A DNA stretch of 64,000 bases from Isoetes taiwanensis (GCA_021234155.1 JAJEKV010000496.1:62001-126000), one strand, 5' to 3'. Positions 32,965 through 44,771 are shown, counted from the stretch's first letter. Notes: generated by a model from the letters alone, not told the origin. Made by a program: numbers and translations.

Positions 32965-33845
32965 ATTGCATTGCAAATTGAATGTGTGACTACATTCAAT
33001 TTGCCAAGCTTGTAGACTATTTCAAAGTCGTACTCTTCGAGAAACTCCATCCACCTCCTTTGTCTTAGATTCAAGAGTAGTTGCGTGAAGATATACTGCA
33101 GACTTTGGTGATCTGTATCTAATTGAAACTTACTTCCCAACAAATAGTGTCTCCAGATTCTCAAGGCCCTCACAATAGCCAAAAGCTCTTGGTCATAAGT
33201 CGGGTAGCGTTGCTCTGCATCATTCATCTTCTTGAAGTCGTATGCGACTACCCTTTCCTCCTGTATGAGGACTGCTCCCGTTGCTAGCTTGCTAGCATCT
33301 GTTGCCACTAGCTTATCCTTGCTTGGATCCGGTAGGATGAGGACCGGTGCTGTTGTTAGTGCCTCTTTGAGCTTCTCAAAGGAGGCTTGGACATTCTCGG
33401 GCCAATGCTTTGTCCAATCCTTCACCTTCTTATCTTTGGTGAGGTCCGACAGAGGGGACGCCCACCTCGCGAAGTCCTTTACGAACTTCCGATAATACCC
33501 TGCCAAGCCGAGGAAGCTTCTTACGTCGCCCACATTTATTGGTGCTGGCCAATCCACTATGGCTTCAATCTTTGTCGGATCAGTGGAGATCCCTTCAGAT
33601 GACACCACATGTCCTAAGTACTGCACTCGGCCTGTTGCGAAGTGGCACTTGGAAAGCTTGCCGTACAATCGATGCCGCCTTAAGTTCTCCAAAACCCTTC
33701 TCAAGTGCTGACAATCTCTTATGGTCTTGCTGTAGACTAGGATGCCATCGAAAAACACGATGACAAATTCATCTAAGAATTCTCTGAAGATATCATTCAT
33801 CAAACGCATGAAGGTTGCTAGGGCATTCGATAAGCCGAAAGGCAT
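32958..33845 (-). pseudogene. Ty3 A reverse transcriptase (C-terminal half) and RNase H
   Basis: It begins at MPFGLSNA, continues through thumb/connection text ([23 protein letters not shown]) and ends with RNase H features ([31 protein letters not shown]). The catalytic motif reads [12 protein letters not shown]: the second Asp of the usual xxDD pair is replaced by Gly, so the polymerase would be inactive. It is joined to the upstream half by a frameshift near 33835. Confidence 0.88.
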
Positions 33846-34789
33846 TGCGTGAACTCATAGTGCTCATACCGCATTCTGAAGGCGGTTTTATGGATATCTT
33901 CTTCCTTCATCCTTATCTGATGGTAGCCCGACCTTAGGTCAATTTTGGAGAAGACTTTTGCTCCCTGGAGCTGGTCCATCAAGTCATCCGCCCTTGGCAG
34001 AGCATATTTATTCTTTATCGTTTGCTTATTAAGCTGACGATAATCAATATACATCCTTAGACTTCCGTCTTTCTTCTTGACGAAAAGGATGGGTGCTCCA
34101 AAAGGAGACACACTTGCTCTTATGAATCGAAGCTCAAGCAGTTCTTGCAACTGCTTCTTGAGCTCTACCAGCTTTGGAGTGCTCATCCTATAAGGTGCCT
34201 TGCTGGTAGGCTTAGCATCTGGAGCTAGTGTGATTTCACACTCTACACCCCTATAAGATGGTAACTGACGGATTTCATCCGTGAATACATCATTAAACTC
34301 CTTAATGAGCCTTGCTATCGGCTTAGGCAACTGATTTCCACTTAGCTCAATTCCCTTTGCTTTACTTACATCAACTGCCTCTAGCCTCAAGATGTAATCC
34401 ACCCTGTTTCTTATTATATTTTTCCTCAACTGCTTCATAGAGATACATTGCATAGCCGAAGTTACCTTCTTACCTTTTACTATGTATCGATTGCCATTCG
34501 GCGCCGTCATAGAGATTTCGTTGCGGTCGCAATCTATCATAGTTTTTGCTGGCCTTAGGAATTCCATTCCTACTATAAGGTCATATTTCCCAATGTCCAT
34601 CACTTCAGCACCCATCGGCCACTTGCTTCCACTAAGATCTATGTCAAAAGTGATTCTCCTCCCCTTAGTGTGGCGAATAGCACCGCTTGCCATGCTGAGT
34701 CTAGGCTTGGACTTCAAGATCTTATTCTTCATGAGAGCAGCAAGCCTTGGAGAGGCAAAGTTGTGGGAACTACCTGTGTCTATAATCAA
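33818..34789 (-). pseudogene. Ty3 A protease and reverse transcriptase (N-terminal half)
   Basis: Aspartic protease signature [10 protein letters not shown] lies at about 34760-34789. RT fingers/palm follow: [36 protein letters not shown] and [15 protein letters not shown]. It shares a reading frame with gag, as expected of a Gag-Pol fusion. It ends by frameshift at the QFxxMPFGL region. Confidence 0.88.
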
Positions 34790-34989
34790 GACTATATATG
34801 GCTTGCTATCTATACTTCCTTCTGCCGAGATGACTGTAGACTGATTCTTAACCTCCCCTGACTCAATGGCTGCACAAATTTTACACTCACCTTCTATGAA
34901 GTCTTGGGGTTCCTGTTGTCGCCTTCTTCTTCATCTCCCTCGGCTGGTGATTCCCAATCGGCGAGTTCAGCTAGTGCCACCTGCATGAC

Positions 34990-35045
34990 GAAAGGGCAAT
35001 TGTGCGTTCGGTGCCCTGGCTGGAAGCACCGAAAACACAATTTCT
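34990..35045 (-). pseudogene. Ty3 A zinc knuckle segment
   Basis: On the minus strand CFRCFQPGHRTHNC gives the CCHC spacing C-x2-C-x4-H-x4-C of a nucleocapsid knuckle. It sits out of frame with the flanking gag and protease, showing frameshifts on both sides. Confidence 0.75.
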
Positions 35046-35095
35046 TCTCTATGCATTCCTGTCTTTTCTCCTTTGGGATGCTGTCTAGGAGAAAT

Positions 35096-36112
35096 CTAAT
35101 TGACTTGGCCCCCTGATCTTTCCTGTAGCTTGCGGTCTCCCAAAGACTTCCCCTGAGCTTTTCTTTGGTACTGGCCTCCTGCTGGCGTAGAGGCTGCCTG
35201 TCTAGTTTGATTGTGCCCTGCTGTCTTTCCTTTGTATGGGAGTTGTTTCTGTGCTGGAGTCACTGGTGCCTCTTTTAAGCTGAGAGCTTTATCTTCTGCT
35301 TCCCCAACTGTTCTTGGGTTGATTGCTCTTACTAGCCTTTTGATGTTGCTATTGAGGCCCTCAATATACCCATCTACGGCTTGCCTTTCTGTTATCCTTG
35401 GGATATTCAATCTCAACCTCATGAACTCCTCCGTATACTTAGCCACGGACAAATTACCCTGGTCCAACCTATAGAACTGCTGTATTTGTCTGCTGGTGTG
35501 GGATCTCGGGACATAGTGCTTACGGAATGCTTTGCTGAATGTCCTAAACCTGCAGTTGTTTCTTCTCAACTTATTTGACTTTGCGTATCCCTTCCACCAT
35601 ATTCTGGCTGTCCCTATCAAATTTGCCGTTGCCACCTTACCTATATCCTTATCTTTCATTCCATAAGAGTTTTCGAATTCTTCCATCTCATCCAGCCATG
35701 CTTCGGCCTCCATACCTGATGTGTCCTTACCCGAGAACTGTCCTAGCTTTCTTGTCTTCTAGACATTGCTCAGTGCACTGTCTACCTTCTTTTGGTAGTC
35801 GTCTGTCTTTCTGTTCTTGTTTCTGCCTTGCGATGTGTCTGACTCACTGTCGGAGCTACTGCCAGATCCACTGTCTGAGGTCTTCGATCTGCTAGAGTTG
35901 GAAGGAGATGGACTCCTCCTGCCTCTTCTTTTCCTCTTTTTATCCTTCTCGGTAGCCTGATTTTCTTTCGTTTTCGGCTGAGGGTCTTCGTCTATATCCC
36001 CTAGAGGTGGTGGAGGTGGTGATGGAGATCCTGGCGCAACCCATCTCTCATTCTTGTAGCCATAATCCCAGATCCAGGCCAAACTAAACTGACAAAAACC
36101 CAAAACTGGCAC
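35096..36112 (-). pseudogene. Ty3 A gag
   Basis: A Ser/Lys/Arg-rich, low-complexity N-terminal part (SPPPPP, KKRKRRGRRSPSPSNSS) at 35760-36112 is followed, after one in-frame TAG at 35759-35761, by the capsid-type domain. That domain reads AWLDEMEEFENSYGM, ARIWWKGYA, FRKHYVPRS and YTEEFMRLRLNIPRI, typical of plant Ty3 gag. The start Met and any 5' leader are uncertain because the 5' end of the element is lost. Confidence 0.8.
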
Positions 36113-37085
36113 AAAGGAACTTTGAAGACCATGTAGCTAGTGCCATGGCTTAACTTGTAGCCAGCACCGATGCCAAGGCCATCGCCACTATGAAATGGTA
36201 GCCCGAGGTCTGCAAAGAAAGATCGCCTTGAGCAAAATCAGGAAAAAAAAACACCAAAATGTATTCTGGAATATAAATTATATTCTGGAATACATTTCCC
36301 TCTATCATTTTGCACCACATTCCAGTACCCCGGTCCTTACAAAACAAACAGAAAAAACTCCTTTTATTATTTAGAACCATGATCATGTATCCTTACGAAA
36401 CAAACAAAAAAAAATGCAAGGTCATGGAAATAAATAGAAAATGCCAAAAAACCTTGTTGATGTTGCTTTGTGTTTCCCTTTCGCTATTCCAGAATAGGAT
36501 ATATATTCCAAAATAAAAAAGGGTTTGATATTTTTTTTTTCCGTTCCGCTATTCCGGAATAGCAAGTCTATTCTAGAATACAAAAAGGGTTTCTTGTGTT
36601 TGAACACAATATACCTTTTTTGCTACTATCTTTGCTACTTAAACAAGAGAAATTTGCTATATTTCTAAGACACATGGAAAATCAAATATTTGTTGGCCCT
36701 TTTGGATCAAAGAAAGCTCTAATCTTTGTTTTTTGTGCTCGATCCTTCTCTCATCACTCCTCACACTTTTGCACATAACTGAGTATTTTAAAAGTACTGT
36801 AAATTTTGCATGTGAATATCAAGATTTTATCTTCAATTTTTAATGTAGTACAATGCCAGTTACTACTTCACTTCTATTTTTGGTTAAAAGTTACATTCTC
36901 TTAAAACAAAAGTTCTCTGAAAAAACATACTTGGGAAAAATTCTAATTGGTTGAAAAATGTCACTTTGACCCAGTCAATTCTATCTTCGCACAAAAAAAG
37001 GGATATTTTGGGGGGGTCAAAATACAATTTTATGCCCCTTTTTTTAGTTCATTTTAGCTCCCTTTTTTTTTGAAAAATAGAATCT
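36113..37085. other. AT-rich stretch with repeated GGAATA palindromes
   Basis: Between the two Ty3 remnants there is no gene. At 36258-36600 the palindromic word ATTC(T/C)(G/A)GAATA recurs about seven times, including a ~75 bp duplication (AAACCC-TTTTT with TATTCY-GGAATAG on the minus strand). It may be a decayed MITE. Confidence 0.5.
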
Positions 37086-37140
37086 TCAATGAATATTCCT
37101 TTTGCTTTAATGATTTGCTTCCGTTTCATATGCAATCTTG

Positions 37141-38285
37141 TTCGAGGAGATGTCACATCCATCAATCACACTGACAGAACTGGGATGCTCAACCTTGCTT
37201 CTAGGGATGGCGTGCTTAGTGGCAAACGCACTATGCATAAAGCAGTCATTTGCACCACAATCAAGTTGCGCCAATGCTTCCAACCTCCCAACCTATGATT
37301 CCAATGATATAGAGATAAAAGTTTCCTTGCTGACCTTATCTGATGGGATAAGCCTACATGAAGTGTGCAAGGAGTCTGAGAAATGGCGGCCAGCCGACGA
37401 GAGACTCCTACTACTCGTACTGGCCCCTGGAGTTTACCGACTGATTTTGGCACTTCACAGGGCATCCACGCACAATACGACCAGCTCCTCCACAGTAGAG
37501 GCAAAGAATAGTCTCTCTCTGATGCTGCTTCGCGAACTGCCCGATCAATCTGCATAGGCTCGGGCCCGGATCTGCTGGATTCTACAAATGGGACCGGGGC
37601 AGGCATAGCAACAGTTGCTTGTGAGATTGGAAAGACATGACTACGTCTCCCTTGCCGATTATCACAACGGACTGCAAATCTGATGGCTTCTTCTAGAGTC
37701 TGAGGGTCCTCCATAGATAACAACATATCTTTCACATCCTCACGTAAACCCCTTCGAAAGCAATCTCGAAGCACAACATCATCCCAAGCTATATCTACAG
37801 CAATTTGGCAAAATTCTGATACATATACTGATGCTAGTCGAGAGCCTTATTTGAGATTGAAGAGTTTTATGACTGCTGTGCACCGACAATCAGTGCCTCC
37901 AAAGCATGCCTCGAGCTCTGCAGTGAAGGCAGAAAAATCCTATAATTCTGGGGCTCCTTTCTCCAATAAAGGAGCAAACCAACTTAGAGTTGACACTGTG
38001 AGGAGGGAACCAATCAACCCAACTTGTTCCTAGGCCGTGGTATATCTATGAGGATGGAGCTGGATCACAAGCTTGTTCTGATTAAAAAAACCATGAAGCT
38101 TGGACTGAGTGCCGTCAAACTTCTCGGACAAGCTAATTTTAGGCTCTAATGGCCTCAATCCAGAGTTGGAAGCAGATTCATGTGAAGCAACCCATTCTCT
38201 GAGCTCCTTATTATATGACTGCAACTGCTAGCATACTTGAACAAGCCACTGGACCTGCTGTAATAAGATGAAATCTCCTCCATAG
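37141..38285 (-). pseudogene. Ty3 B gag and protease start
   Basis: It begins near 38285 with LLQQVQWLVQVC-like coiled text. Then come SEKFDGTQSKLHGFFNQ (capsid start), FAPLLEKGAPEL, the FRRGLREDVKDMLLSM and FAVRCDNRQGRR signatures, and a displaced CCHC knuckle near 37440-37520. Stops near 38230 and 38028, and several frameshifts, inactivate it. This gag type (FxGxxxxLxxFLNQ...GLRxDVKDLL) is characteristic of the Tf1/sushi-related branch of Ty3 elements. Confidence 0.75.
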
Positions 38286-38355
38286 AGATAATAACCACCA
38301 AATATGGATAAAGGAATGCTTAGGATCAGAGCAGATAAGAATCGGTAAGAGATTT

Positions 38356-38364
38356 CGGTTCAAA
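38356..38364 (-). promoter_or_regulatory. Putative self-priming site of Ty3 B
   Basis: One base inside the LTR end the minus strand reads TTTGAACCG instead of a tRNA complement. Eight bases of it are the reverse complement of CGGTTCAA at 38537-38545, about 35 nt downstream of the LTR TATA box, i.e. near the expected transcript 5' end. Tf1/sushi elements prime reverse transcription from their own mRNA 5' end in this way. Confidence 0.6.
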
Positions 38365-38365
38365 C

Positions 38366-38851
38366 TGTCATGAACCTACGTGAAAACAAGGAAAATACTT
38401 GGAAAATATGCTAGAAATATGGAGGAAATACATCAAGATCGGCAAAGAATCTAATATACGAATAAGAATCAAGAGTACAATGACTTGAAAGCAACCAGGA
38501 ACACGAGACAGATGCCTAGAAGACTCAAGACTAGCGTTGAACCGGAATGCTTTGCCAAGAAGGAGGTGCCTCCTTATATATCTAGGCCAACGGTTAGGAT
38601 CGTGCCCCTCCAATGGATGAGATCACGCCAAGTGTTGTGCATGCATGTAGGTTCTTGAATATTCTAGAGCCTTCTGGAACCAGTCCTGCATATGAGAAAG
38701 ACGGGAGCGTACTGTAAAGGTGTGTGACTTGCAACCATTGCAAGTTCAAACCCTATCTTGTGCAAGTACCCTTTTGCATCTGTGTGACGACCATCTTTTG
38801 TACATACAAATATAATGTTCGTACGATACGAATATCCGTATGATCGTCACA
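38366..38851 (-). repeat. 5' LTR of Ty3 element B (486 bp)
   Basis: On the minus strand it runs TGTGACGATC...CATGACA with TG/CA ends. It includes an inverted edge (TGTGACGA at 38783 against TCGTCACA at 38844) and a TATA box. No second copy is in the window, so borders rest on TG/CA and the adjacent priming site. Confidence 0.7.
38574..38581 (-). promoter_or_regulatory. TATA box in Ty3 B LTR
   Basis: TATATAAG on the minus strand. The predicted start is about 30-35 nt downstream, at the CCGGTTCAA segment that matches the priming site. Confidence 0.55.
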
Positions 38852-38882
38852 ATGACCTGATTAAGTGACAGTCTTGACCAAG

Positions 38883-39077
38883 ATTCAGGTCTCACCTCCA
38901 GGAGGAGGAGTTTGAGCATAGAGATGGAGATCTCTCATCGAAGAGGAATGTCGAGATATATGATATCGAGATCACCATCGATTCAGATCTCACCTCCAGG
39001 AGGAGGAGTTTGAGCATAGAGATGGAGATCTCTCATCGAGGAGGAGTGTCGAGATATATGATATCGAGATCACCATC
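38883..39077. repeat. Tandem duplication, 2 x 98 bp
   Basis: The units start ATTCAG(G/A)TCTCACCTCC at 38883 and 38981 and end with ATATCGAGATCACCATC. They are nearly identical. Confidence 0.95.
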
Positions 39078-42000
39078 TTGCTGTTAGATGTGATGTATCA
39101 GCACTTACAAGACTCAGCACATAGGTGTTGACTAAGCACCTTATTATGAAATCTTCAATATTTACATGCAAAATTTACAGTTTTTTCCCAAGACTCAGCT
39201 ATGTACAAAACTATAAGGAGTGATGAAAGAGGAATTAAGCATATCACCATATTCGTTATACCATCTTCGTCACCTTCATTTCCTTCATTGTTACTTGAGG
39301 AAGTGCTTGAGTTATCTTTCTCATCGCTATTGACAGAGGGTGAAGTATTGTCACCACCCTCTTCTTCATTATCTTCTTCACAATTACAAGCTTCTTGAGC
39401 AGGTTGATCATCCTCTGGCATGGATGATTATCAGATTTCAAGTTGAAATTATAACAAAGTATACGAATTTCTTGTAGGTTGAGCTCATTCCAACTTTCTT
39501 GGCCTTTTTTCCCTTCCATTGACTTTGCATTTCCAACTCATACCTTCCCTCCAAGTCAATTTACTCTACACAAGTAAACAAGCCTTCTTCTATAATTACA
39601 TCAGTTACTCTTGTGACCCAGAGAGGCAGATCTTTGTCACCATCATCAGTGAGAAGAGCAATCAGCATGCCTTTCGCAATTTCTGTGACATTACCACAAG
39701 GTTCCTACCTAAAGCATCTTGGTCCAAGGTATGCGATGTGGTTCTCTTCCTCCTCTATTGAAGGTGCCACTATAGCACGACTTGTTTCTGCTTGGTTCTA
39801 GAGTTGATGGAAGATGTTAAGCTACTCAAAAGATTTCTGCAACTGCCTTAGACTCACGTTTTGAATCACAAGATTTTCTACAAGAAACTTCTCCACCACA
39901 GTTGGTCTTCTTCTATGAAGTACTTAAACCCCAAAGTAATTTCTTTTTAAATGGTTTGTAAGGATGCCACCAGGGTACTTTTCTTCTGCTTTGACTTCTT
40001 TGGATTTTTTAAAGGAAGTCACTATGCACGTTCTACCAAACTAGTGTCCCGGGGATTCACCTTTGATTGGCGTATGACCCATGAGAGTTCAATGGAGGTG
40101 ATTTTTGTAGACCATTTTCCTTCATATACTTAGGGGTTAGGAGTGTTTTTAAGCACTGATCTACTGCAAAATATATACACAGAGGGATTAATTTGCTTTT
40201 TCTAAATGCATATATAAGGGGGTTTTCTGCTACCCTTCAAACACAGATGCCATACCCCCTTTATGTCTAAGTGTTCCCCCGGGAACTAGTATTTGGAACA
40301 TGCTCGAGGAAGCACAACCACTCTAGTGAACTCCATGGTTTTGCAACAAAAATTCTCCATCCTTCAAGTAGAACTTGATGCGATGTTAAAAAGTAAGATC
40401 ATTCAATGGCTTATTACCATCAGCTCAGGAGAAAACAAATTCTCTGAAGTCAGGAGTCTTATTTAGATGCTCAACTACTGGTATGGCAATGTAAGACTCT
40501 TCAATAAGTCGAACTATAAAAGTTGGAAAGCAAAAGACCTTTTTCCTTCGAAGATGCACGAAAAATCTGTAGAACATTCGATCAATGTAATCATGGGTAT
40601 GACCTCAAGCAGAGATCCAAGCCTTACTTTACCCCGAGCTCCATTAGCATGGCACAACAAGGAAAGAGTGGCTCATTTTGTTCTTTCTGGTAGTGTTGTC
40701 AAGTTGCAGGTAGAGCACTAATGGTAATTGCTCTATCTAACACAACACCTTATTAAACATTATGATTGTGAGGTTTGGATCATCGTGCAAGTTGGGATAT
40801 ATTAAGAAGACCTTACATATTAAATGCCTTTTATGATCATTTCCCCTATGAGATGGACTTTATAAAACTTTCCTCTGGTACATCTTTAGGAATACTAAGG
40901 AGGTGAGATAGAATTCTCCTTTTCTGGTCTATATCATCAATACAACTGACATATACTCTAGCAAACACTCAAGAGATTTTTCTTTTATGCTTAGTAAGCT
41001 TTTCTCTCTTGGCTACTTGTTTCATGGTGCCTAGCAAGGTTCTGTTGAACAACATATGTTCAAGAATTTGAGTTAGAACAATTCTCTTAAGCAAGTGTGA
41101 GAACTAAATGCTTTAACTTACTTCTTTACAGCTCCATCTTTGTAGTTTCTTTTTTACTCTTTAATTTTGCACATCTTGGGAACATAAACATTCATGTATA
41201 TGTGGAAGTTTTACTAGACTAAATTACTTTTCCAAAGTCTAGTGAAGTGTGAGTAAGAGATATGTTGAGAGTCAATACACATCTCTTTATATTCCTGAAA
41301 TTCATCCTTTTTGTAATGTTGTTTGTGACATGATACATGTTACTGTTAGATAACTTTTCACATGTTTCTCTAAAATAATTCTCCATCCAAGTTACAGCAA
41401 TTAGTGCATGCATTATTATAACTTTTCTAAGATAGCAGTGATTATGAATTACAAGATTTTCGTCCAGTCGGTTGTGTACTCGACACGGCCGTATGCTGTT
41501 GGATTTGCCGACAAGCTTTAAAGACTAGAGGATGGTTTTTGTCTCACTATGGTGGTGAGCCCATAACTGGAATAGCGAAAAGTGATATATGGCCAGATAG
41601 ACCATAAGACATGCCTTTGAAATGGGTATGTGAATTTGAAGCAGATTTTAACATGGATTGGAGCTAGGTATTACTAGCAAGAATGCCAATTGATGGTATT
41701 AGAGATGAATTGGAGCAAAATACAAATGTTCAAGGGCCGTGGAACTCCTACAACATCCAGATTAGTAATAAATTATGCTGTAAATTCAAAGCATGTTTGG
41801 CCTTGTATAATGTGTCATTAGAAGAATGGCACTAAAGGCTAGATTGTTGCTTACAAAATATGATTTTTTTTGGTTGGTTATGTTGAGAGGGAGAAATATA
41901 GTATGGACCATGAATACCACATATGATTTTAGATACACGAGACACAATTTGGCTAGTAGCGAGAACTTGGAAAGAATGTCAACTTGTTCTTTGTTCTTCA

Positions 42001-42275
42001 GAAAAAGGCCTTACACAAAAAGAACTATCAATTACTTTCATGCTAGGGATGCTTTTTATTTCTCTCTTCTTTATGCATATCTCTAATCTCAATACTTTAT
42101 CTGCAATGGAATCTGCTTCTTGTGATCCAACCTGATATTTTATTAACTGCTATTTTCAACAACAATTGCTTGATAAGTAGTATGAACAAGCTTTGAACAT
42201 GACAATTTGTTTCCATCTTCTTCAATTGGAGGTGAATAAAGACATGTAGTCTTTCAATTTTCACAAGGATTAGTA
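39078..42275. other. Long noncoding stretch, nothing recognised
   Basis: I find no domain, transposon end or RNA gene here. A minus-strand frame at 39155-39421 is very acidic and Ser/Asn-rich (EEDNEEEGG, STSSSNNEG) and could be a low-complexity exon, but nothing supports expression. Confidence 0.4.
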
Positions 42276-42501
42276 GGTTTTGAAATAATGTGCCAATAAT
42301 CACTTCAATAGTGATTCATTATTAGTCAATTTGTGCGTATGTCTTGATGTGATCTATTCAGATTTACATGATATGGCTAGTCCCTTATGGTTTTGAAATA
42401 GGATGCCAATAACCACTTCAATAGTGACTTATTATCTGTCAATTTTTGCTTATGTCTTGATGTGATCTATTCAGATTTACATGATATGGCTAGTCCCTTA
42501 T
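42276..42501. repeat. Tandem duplication, 2 x 113 bp
   Basis: GGTTTTGAAATA(A/G)(T/G) at 42276 and 42389. Both units contain CACTTCAATAGTGA and GTGATCTATTCAGATTTACA and end TAGTCCCTTAT. Confidence 0.93.
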
Positions 42502-42865
42502 TTCAATATGGCAGATTCATGAGAAATCCCTTCAAGATTGCAAAAGACAACTGCATGATTTGGTTAATCCTCTAAAAGGTTTGTTTTGCTATCATCAAGG
42601 GTGCATGAAATTTTTCTTTATCAAATAGAACATTGGCATGGTCAAACCAGCTGGGACATAAGAACAGTGGCAGCTATCATTTTAATGCTAGGATCTTGTT
42701 AATTTTGTGTAAAAAATATACTGGTTGGCGTTAAAATTTCATATGGCGTTCATCTACTGTTTAATATGGCGTTCATGATGATGTATGCCTGTACAATTTG
42801 ATATCATTCTTATTATTGCCATAGTTTTTCCCATCAGGGCGGGGTTTTCTAGTTCTATTATCAAA
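42502..42865. other. Noncoding stretch before Helitron H2
   Basis: Nothing recognised. Confidence 0.4.
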
Positions 42866-43310
42866 CTAGTAATGGTGCCCAGCGTTGCTGGGCAATTGTT
42901 TGAAACGTGTAAGGTTGTTTATAGTGACCCTCACTTGAGAACCTATAAGTTCGGATTATGCTTCACATTTGCTTTCAATTGTGTGGTACCTCCCTTTTAA
43001 TGCATGAGCAAGAGCTTGAGGTTAGAGTTGTTTTTTCCCCTTAAGGTGTTGAAGATATAAACACTCACTGGCATGTATAGCTATACAACCCAAAAAGACT
43101 AAATTAAGTCAAGAAAATTGAAAATCCAAACCTAAAATGGCCAATGCAAAATCACATCGATGCTAAGGAAAACAGTGCGGATTTTCTAATGGTAAATTAG
43201 ACCTCTTGATATGGTAGAATTAAAAACAAATGGTAAGGTAGAACTATTAGTATGGTAGAATTAGAAGCAATGCAATGTCCATAAAGAGCAATTTGTGTGA
43301 TTGTTAAGTT

Positions 43311-43382
43311 GTTTACAATGTAATGCTTTAGCCAGGCTTGCTCAATTAGTATTGTTTATAATGTAATGCTTTAGCCAGGCAT
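43311..43382. repeat. Short tandem duplication inside Helitron H2
   Basis: GTTTA(C/T)AATGTAATGCTTTAG at 43311 and 43356, period 45. Confidence 0.7.
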
Positions 43383-44378
43383 TATTTTAGCCACTCAACT
43401 TTAAATATTTTTTTGCTTTATGCCACATATTGTCCAATTTTTTATAATTGCATCAGTTTGTGGCTCTATTTCTGGGGCATTAAGCAAGGGCATGTACTAT
43501 ATAGCATATAAAGGCAACAGGCATTCGGTTTCAAGCTAGTTCTTTTACCACATTAAACAAAAAACATCCGTGACAGATGTGCATGCCCTATAAAGCATGT
43601 ACAAGACATGTTCATGTTCAGTTTCGAGGCTAGTCCTTTTACTACTTTGAAATTTAGGTACATCCAACTAAAAACATTCAGTGATGTGATAGTTCGTCGT
43701 GAGTTTGCACATATATGAGCAACATAAGAATGAAATAGTGCAATCCGTGTTACCCATGTGCCCATGTCTGCCCATGTGCTAACTTTAGCATTACGTTTAC
43801 AGAGAAGGCCTGCTTTAGTCTGTTTTACAGACAGTAAAACATGAGTTAAAATTATGAGAGAGGTGGCTTAAATGAACACTCAGAGTCTGAGACAAAGAAA
43901 AAAATTGTACCTTGAACATTGAATGTACTAAGAAAATACGGTCATTTGGGTTCATGAAGCAAATGAAGTCTCACCAGATCTGCTCCATCTGTGATGGAAA
44001 ATGCCGCCATTGCTTCAAGCTCCAGCCTAGATTATGCCGAAGTCATGCCCAAGTGGCCCTTTTAGATGCACTCAGTCTAAGGACACGCATGTAATAATAA
44101 TTAGTGCGATGCAACACACGCATCGAGAGATGTAAAAATGTTGGCTTCTGACTACGAGTGACATGCAAACAACTTACATGTCAAAGAAAATCCCGCATTC
44201 TCGAATCAAAACCCTTTTACGCTTCAAAGATGAACCCTTTTTTCGCATGCAAGGGCATCAAATAGCTCCCGAGCAAACAGCGTACTACCATCCATGCACG
44301 AACATAAAGCCCATCGTAAGTTTCAAGAATCTAATACAAAATTTCTGATTGCTACTTTAAATCTTCATTGAACCACCT

Positions 44379-44597
44379 ATGCAAACGCCAAAATCATCCT
44401 TAGAAAGTAGGCTCTCCTTGTTTTGCGAGCTTATAAAAACGACTTTGCCAGAGAGGCCCATTGTGTCACGGATCGCAAACCATTTAGAGCGGAAGTTAAG
44501 CGCTCAAACTAAGCGGGCTTTGGATGGAACTGATGTACTTGGAACTAATGTTCGCGCGACAAGCGGGGAGGAGCAAGATCTGGCTCTGCAAGAATAG
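44379..44597 (+). CDS. Short open frame in Helitron H2, possible captured exon
   Basis: 72 codons from ATG 44379. Composition is protein-like and GC-richer than the surroundings (SRIANHLERKLSAQTKRALDG, then TSGEEQDLALQE). I do not recognise a family. Helitrons often capture host exons, which would fit, but the frame is short and could be chance. Confidence 0.2.
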   Translation: MQTPKSSLESRLSLFCELIKTTLPERPIVSRIANHLERKLSAQTKRALDGTDVLGTNVRATSGEEQDLALQE

Positions 44598-44771
44598 GGC
44601 AAATCGATGCCCTCTTCTTCGGTGCGCTCTTCTTCGATGCACTCAGAGATAGAGCTCGGAAAGCAAGGCCCTGTTTTTTTTTAACACGACCGTAGGATCT
44701 GCAGCTCTAGATCTAAGCCGTTGGATCTAGGGCTGGGTCCAACACTTACTGAATAACATTATAATATAGGA

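Larger units (their letters stand above)
28329..36112 (-). mobile_element. Ty3-type chromovirus remnant A
   Basis: On the minus strand the order is gag, zinc knuckle, protease, reverse transcriptase, RNase H, integrase with GPY/F module and chromodomain, then a purine tract and a 3' LTR. This is the standard plant Ty3 order. No 5' LTR matching the 3' LTR is visible above 36112, so the 5' end is missing. The coding region has frameshifts near 35090, 33835 and 32525, an in-frame stop in gag and a mutated RT catalytic pair. Confidence 0.88.
37086..38851 (-). mobile_element. Ty3-type remnant B (LTR, priming site, gag, start of protease)
   Basis: The minus strand carries a complete-looking 486 bp 5' LTR (38366-38851, TGTGACG...TGACA), a priming site right after it, a gag gene unlike that of element A, a knuckle region and the first part of the protease (DCGANDCFMH, near 37235-37262). 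The rest of pol is absent, with AT-rich DNA from about 37085. The gag resembles the Tf1/sushi/Tcn1 type more than that of common seed-plant chromoviruses. Confidence 0.75.
42866..44771 (-). mobile_element. Non-autonomous Helitron H2 (about 1.9 kb)
   Basis: Minus-strand 5' end A/TCCTATATTATAATG at 44771. The 3' end is the hairpin GCCCAGC-AAC-GCTGGGC (42877-42893) followed by ACCATTA and CTAG/T at 42866. The hairpin is identical to that of H1 and the flanks are A and T as expected. No Rep/helicase is encoded. A short plus-strand open frame at 44379-44597 is the only plausible captured coding piece. Confidence 0.68.

Noticed and set aside
38720-38765. tRNA B-box-like GTTCAAACCC
   Set aside because: No matching A-box or acceptor stem; it lies within the Ty3 B LTR.
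38783-38851. Possible 69 bp MITE with TGTGACGA termini
   Set aside because: The right terminus coincides with the LTR edge of Ty3 B and the same layout occurs in the LTR of Ty3 A, so it is an LTR feature.
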